From: Epiperipatus broadwayi
Lineage: Eukaryota > Onychophora > Udeonychophora > Euonychophora > Peripatidae
Assembly (NCBI GenBank): GCA_028023455.1
Contig: JAQFVV010000014.1
Span: 2,421,336-2,485,335 of the forward strand
Length of the DNA stretch: 64,000 nt
Reading direction: 5' to 3'
In this document: positions 63,586 through 64,000 of the stretch, piece after piece
How positions within the stretch are numbered: position 1 is the stretch's first letter
Layout: every line of letters starts with the position of its first letter
Program-made: the position numbers and the translations under genes
Notes under the pieces: model-generated
Databases searched by the model: none
What the model saw: the letters and a program-made list of their open reading frames with translations, nothing else
Told to the model about the DNA's origin: nothing

Positions 63586-64000
63586 AAATTTGCAATGATA
63601 GAATTGAGTAGTTAAGAGAAAGTAAACAATAAACTGATAGTATGTGTTGGCTTTTATTGTTCATTATTACTTTTTTGCAGTATTATTATTAACAGGGTAA
63701 CAGTGCCCAATCAAATTTAACATCGTTTCATAATAGATTTGCTCCATCTCTATAAAGTTTATTAGACTGGTTAACTTCTTTAATTAAATTTATTAGCTTC
63801 ATAGTTATTGGTCCTAAATATTTAGTTGATTTTTTACAATTTTTAAACATATATTGCATTTTACATTCATAAAAATTGTATAGAAGGATAGAAACATTAA
63901 GATTTCACAAGTTTTTGATATTACATACGTCATCTTGAAGTTGTCACTTTCTCTGACTTTCTTTAAATTCATTCTATGATCTAGTAATGCAGCAAAAAAA
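63586..64000. other. AT-rich DNA, nothing recognised
   Basis: No feature seen up to the window edge. Confidence 0.5.

Overview
This is an animal nuclear window, very rich in A+T (roughly three quarters by eye). It holds no bacterial-type genes and no long intact open reading frame. Its content is old, frame-broken transposable elements, microsatellites and local duplications, separated by plain AT-rich DNA. The mix points to an invertebrate metazoan: RTE-type LINEs with an AP endonuclease, a LINE family with a CCHC ORF1, a BED/hAT transposase relic, a Tigger/pogo element, an LTR element with a gag-like remnant, tRNA-derived SINE heads and a GATA array of about 1 kb. I cannot name the phylum safely; molluscs and chelicerates carry similar mixtures.

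Layout. 1-14.5 kb: AT-rich DNA with SINE-like scraps, a large imperfect palindrome (5.6-6.6 kb), two candidate minus-strand host exons (8.75-8.87 and 10.68-10.75 kb), a dimeric repeat (11.27-11.9 kb) and a diverged solo LTR (12.19-13.84 kb). 14.6-22.6 kb: three decayed RTE copies, one plus and two minus, with a perfect 44-bp palindrome between the first two. 22.6-24.0 kb: a GC-richer unknown segment running straight into a GATA array of about 1,030 bp. 24-31.8 kb: mostly featureless, with one tRNA-derived SINE head. 31.9-33.9 kb: hAT transposase relic (minus). 34.4-37.6 kb: LINE copy A (minus). 40.6-47.2 kb: a complete-looking minus-strand LTR retrotransposon with LTRs of about 1.74 kb, PBS, polypurine tract and a broken gag, but no recognisable pol. 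47.5-48.1 kb: a foldback MITE and a candidate 120-bp plus-strand host exon. 49.1-54.5 kb: near full-length LINE copy B (minus), same family as A. 55.7-58.4 kb: a Tigger/pogo element with TA flanks and a hAT-type non-autonomous element. 59.6-64 kb: another LINE tail, a cluster of direct and inverted repeats, a SINE head and a second foldback MITE.

The LTR element at 40.6-47.2 kb is the best-defined unusual object: both ends, LTR pairing, PBS/PPT and a gag-like relic are visible, but the internal region is only about 3.1 kb, which resembles a gag-only (TR-GAG/LARD-like) non-autonomous element. A related solo LTR lies 27 kb away in the same orientation. The three candidate exons suggest host genes with very long, TE-filled introns on both strands, but their products are not recognised.
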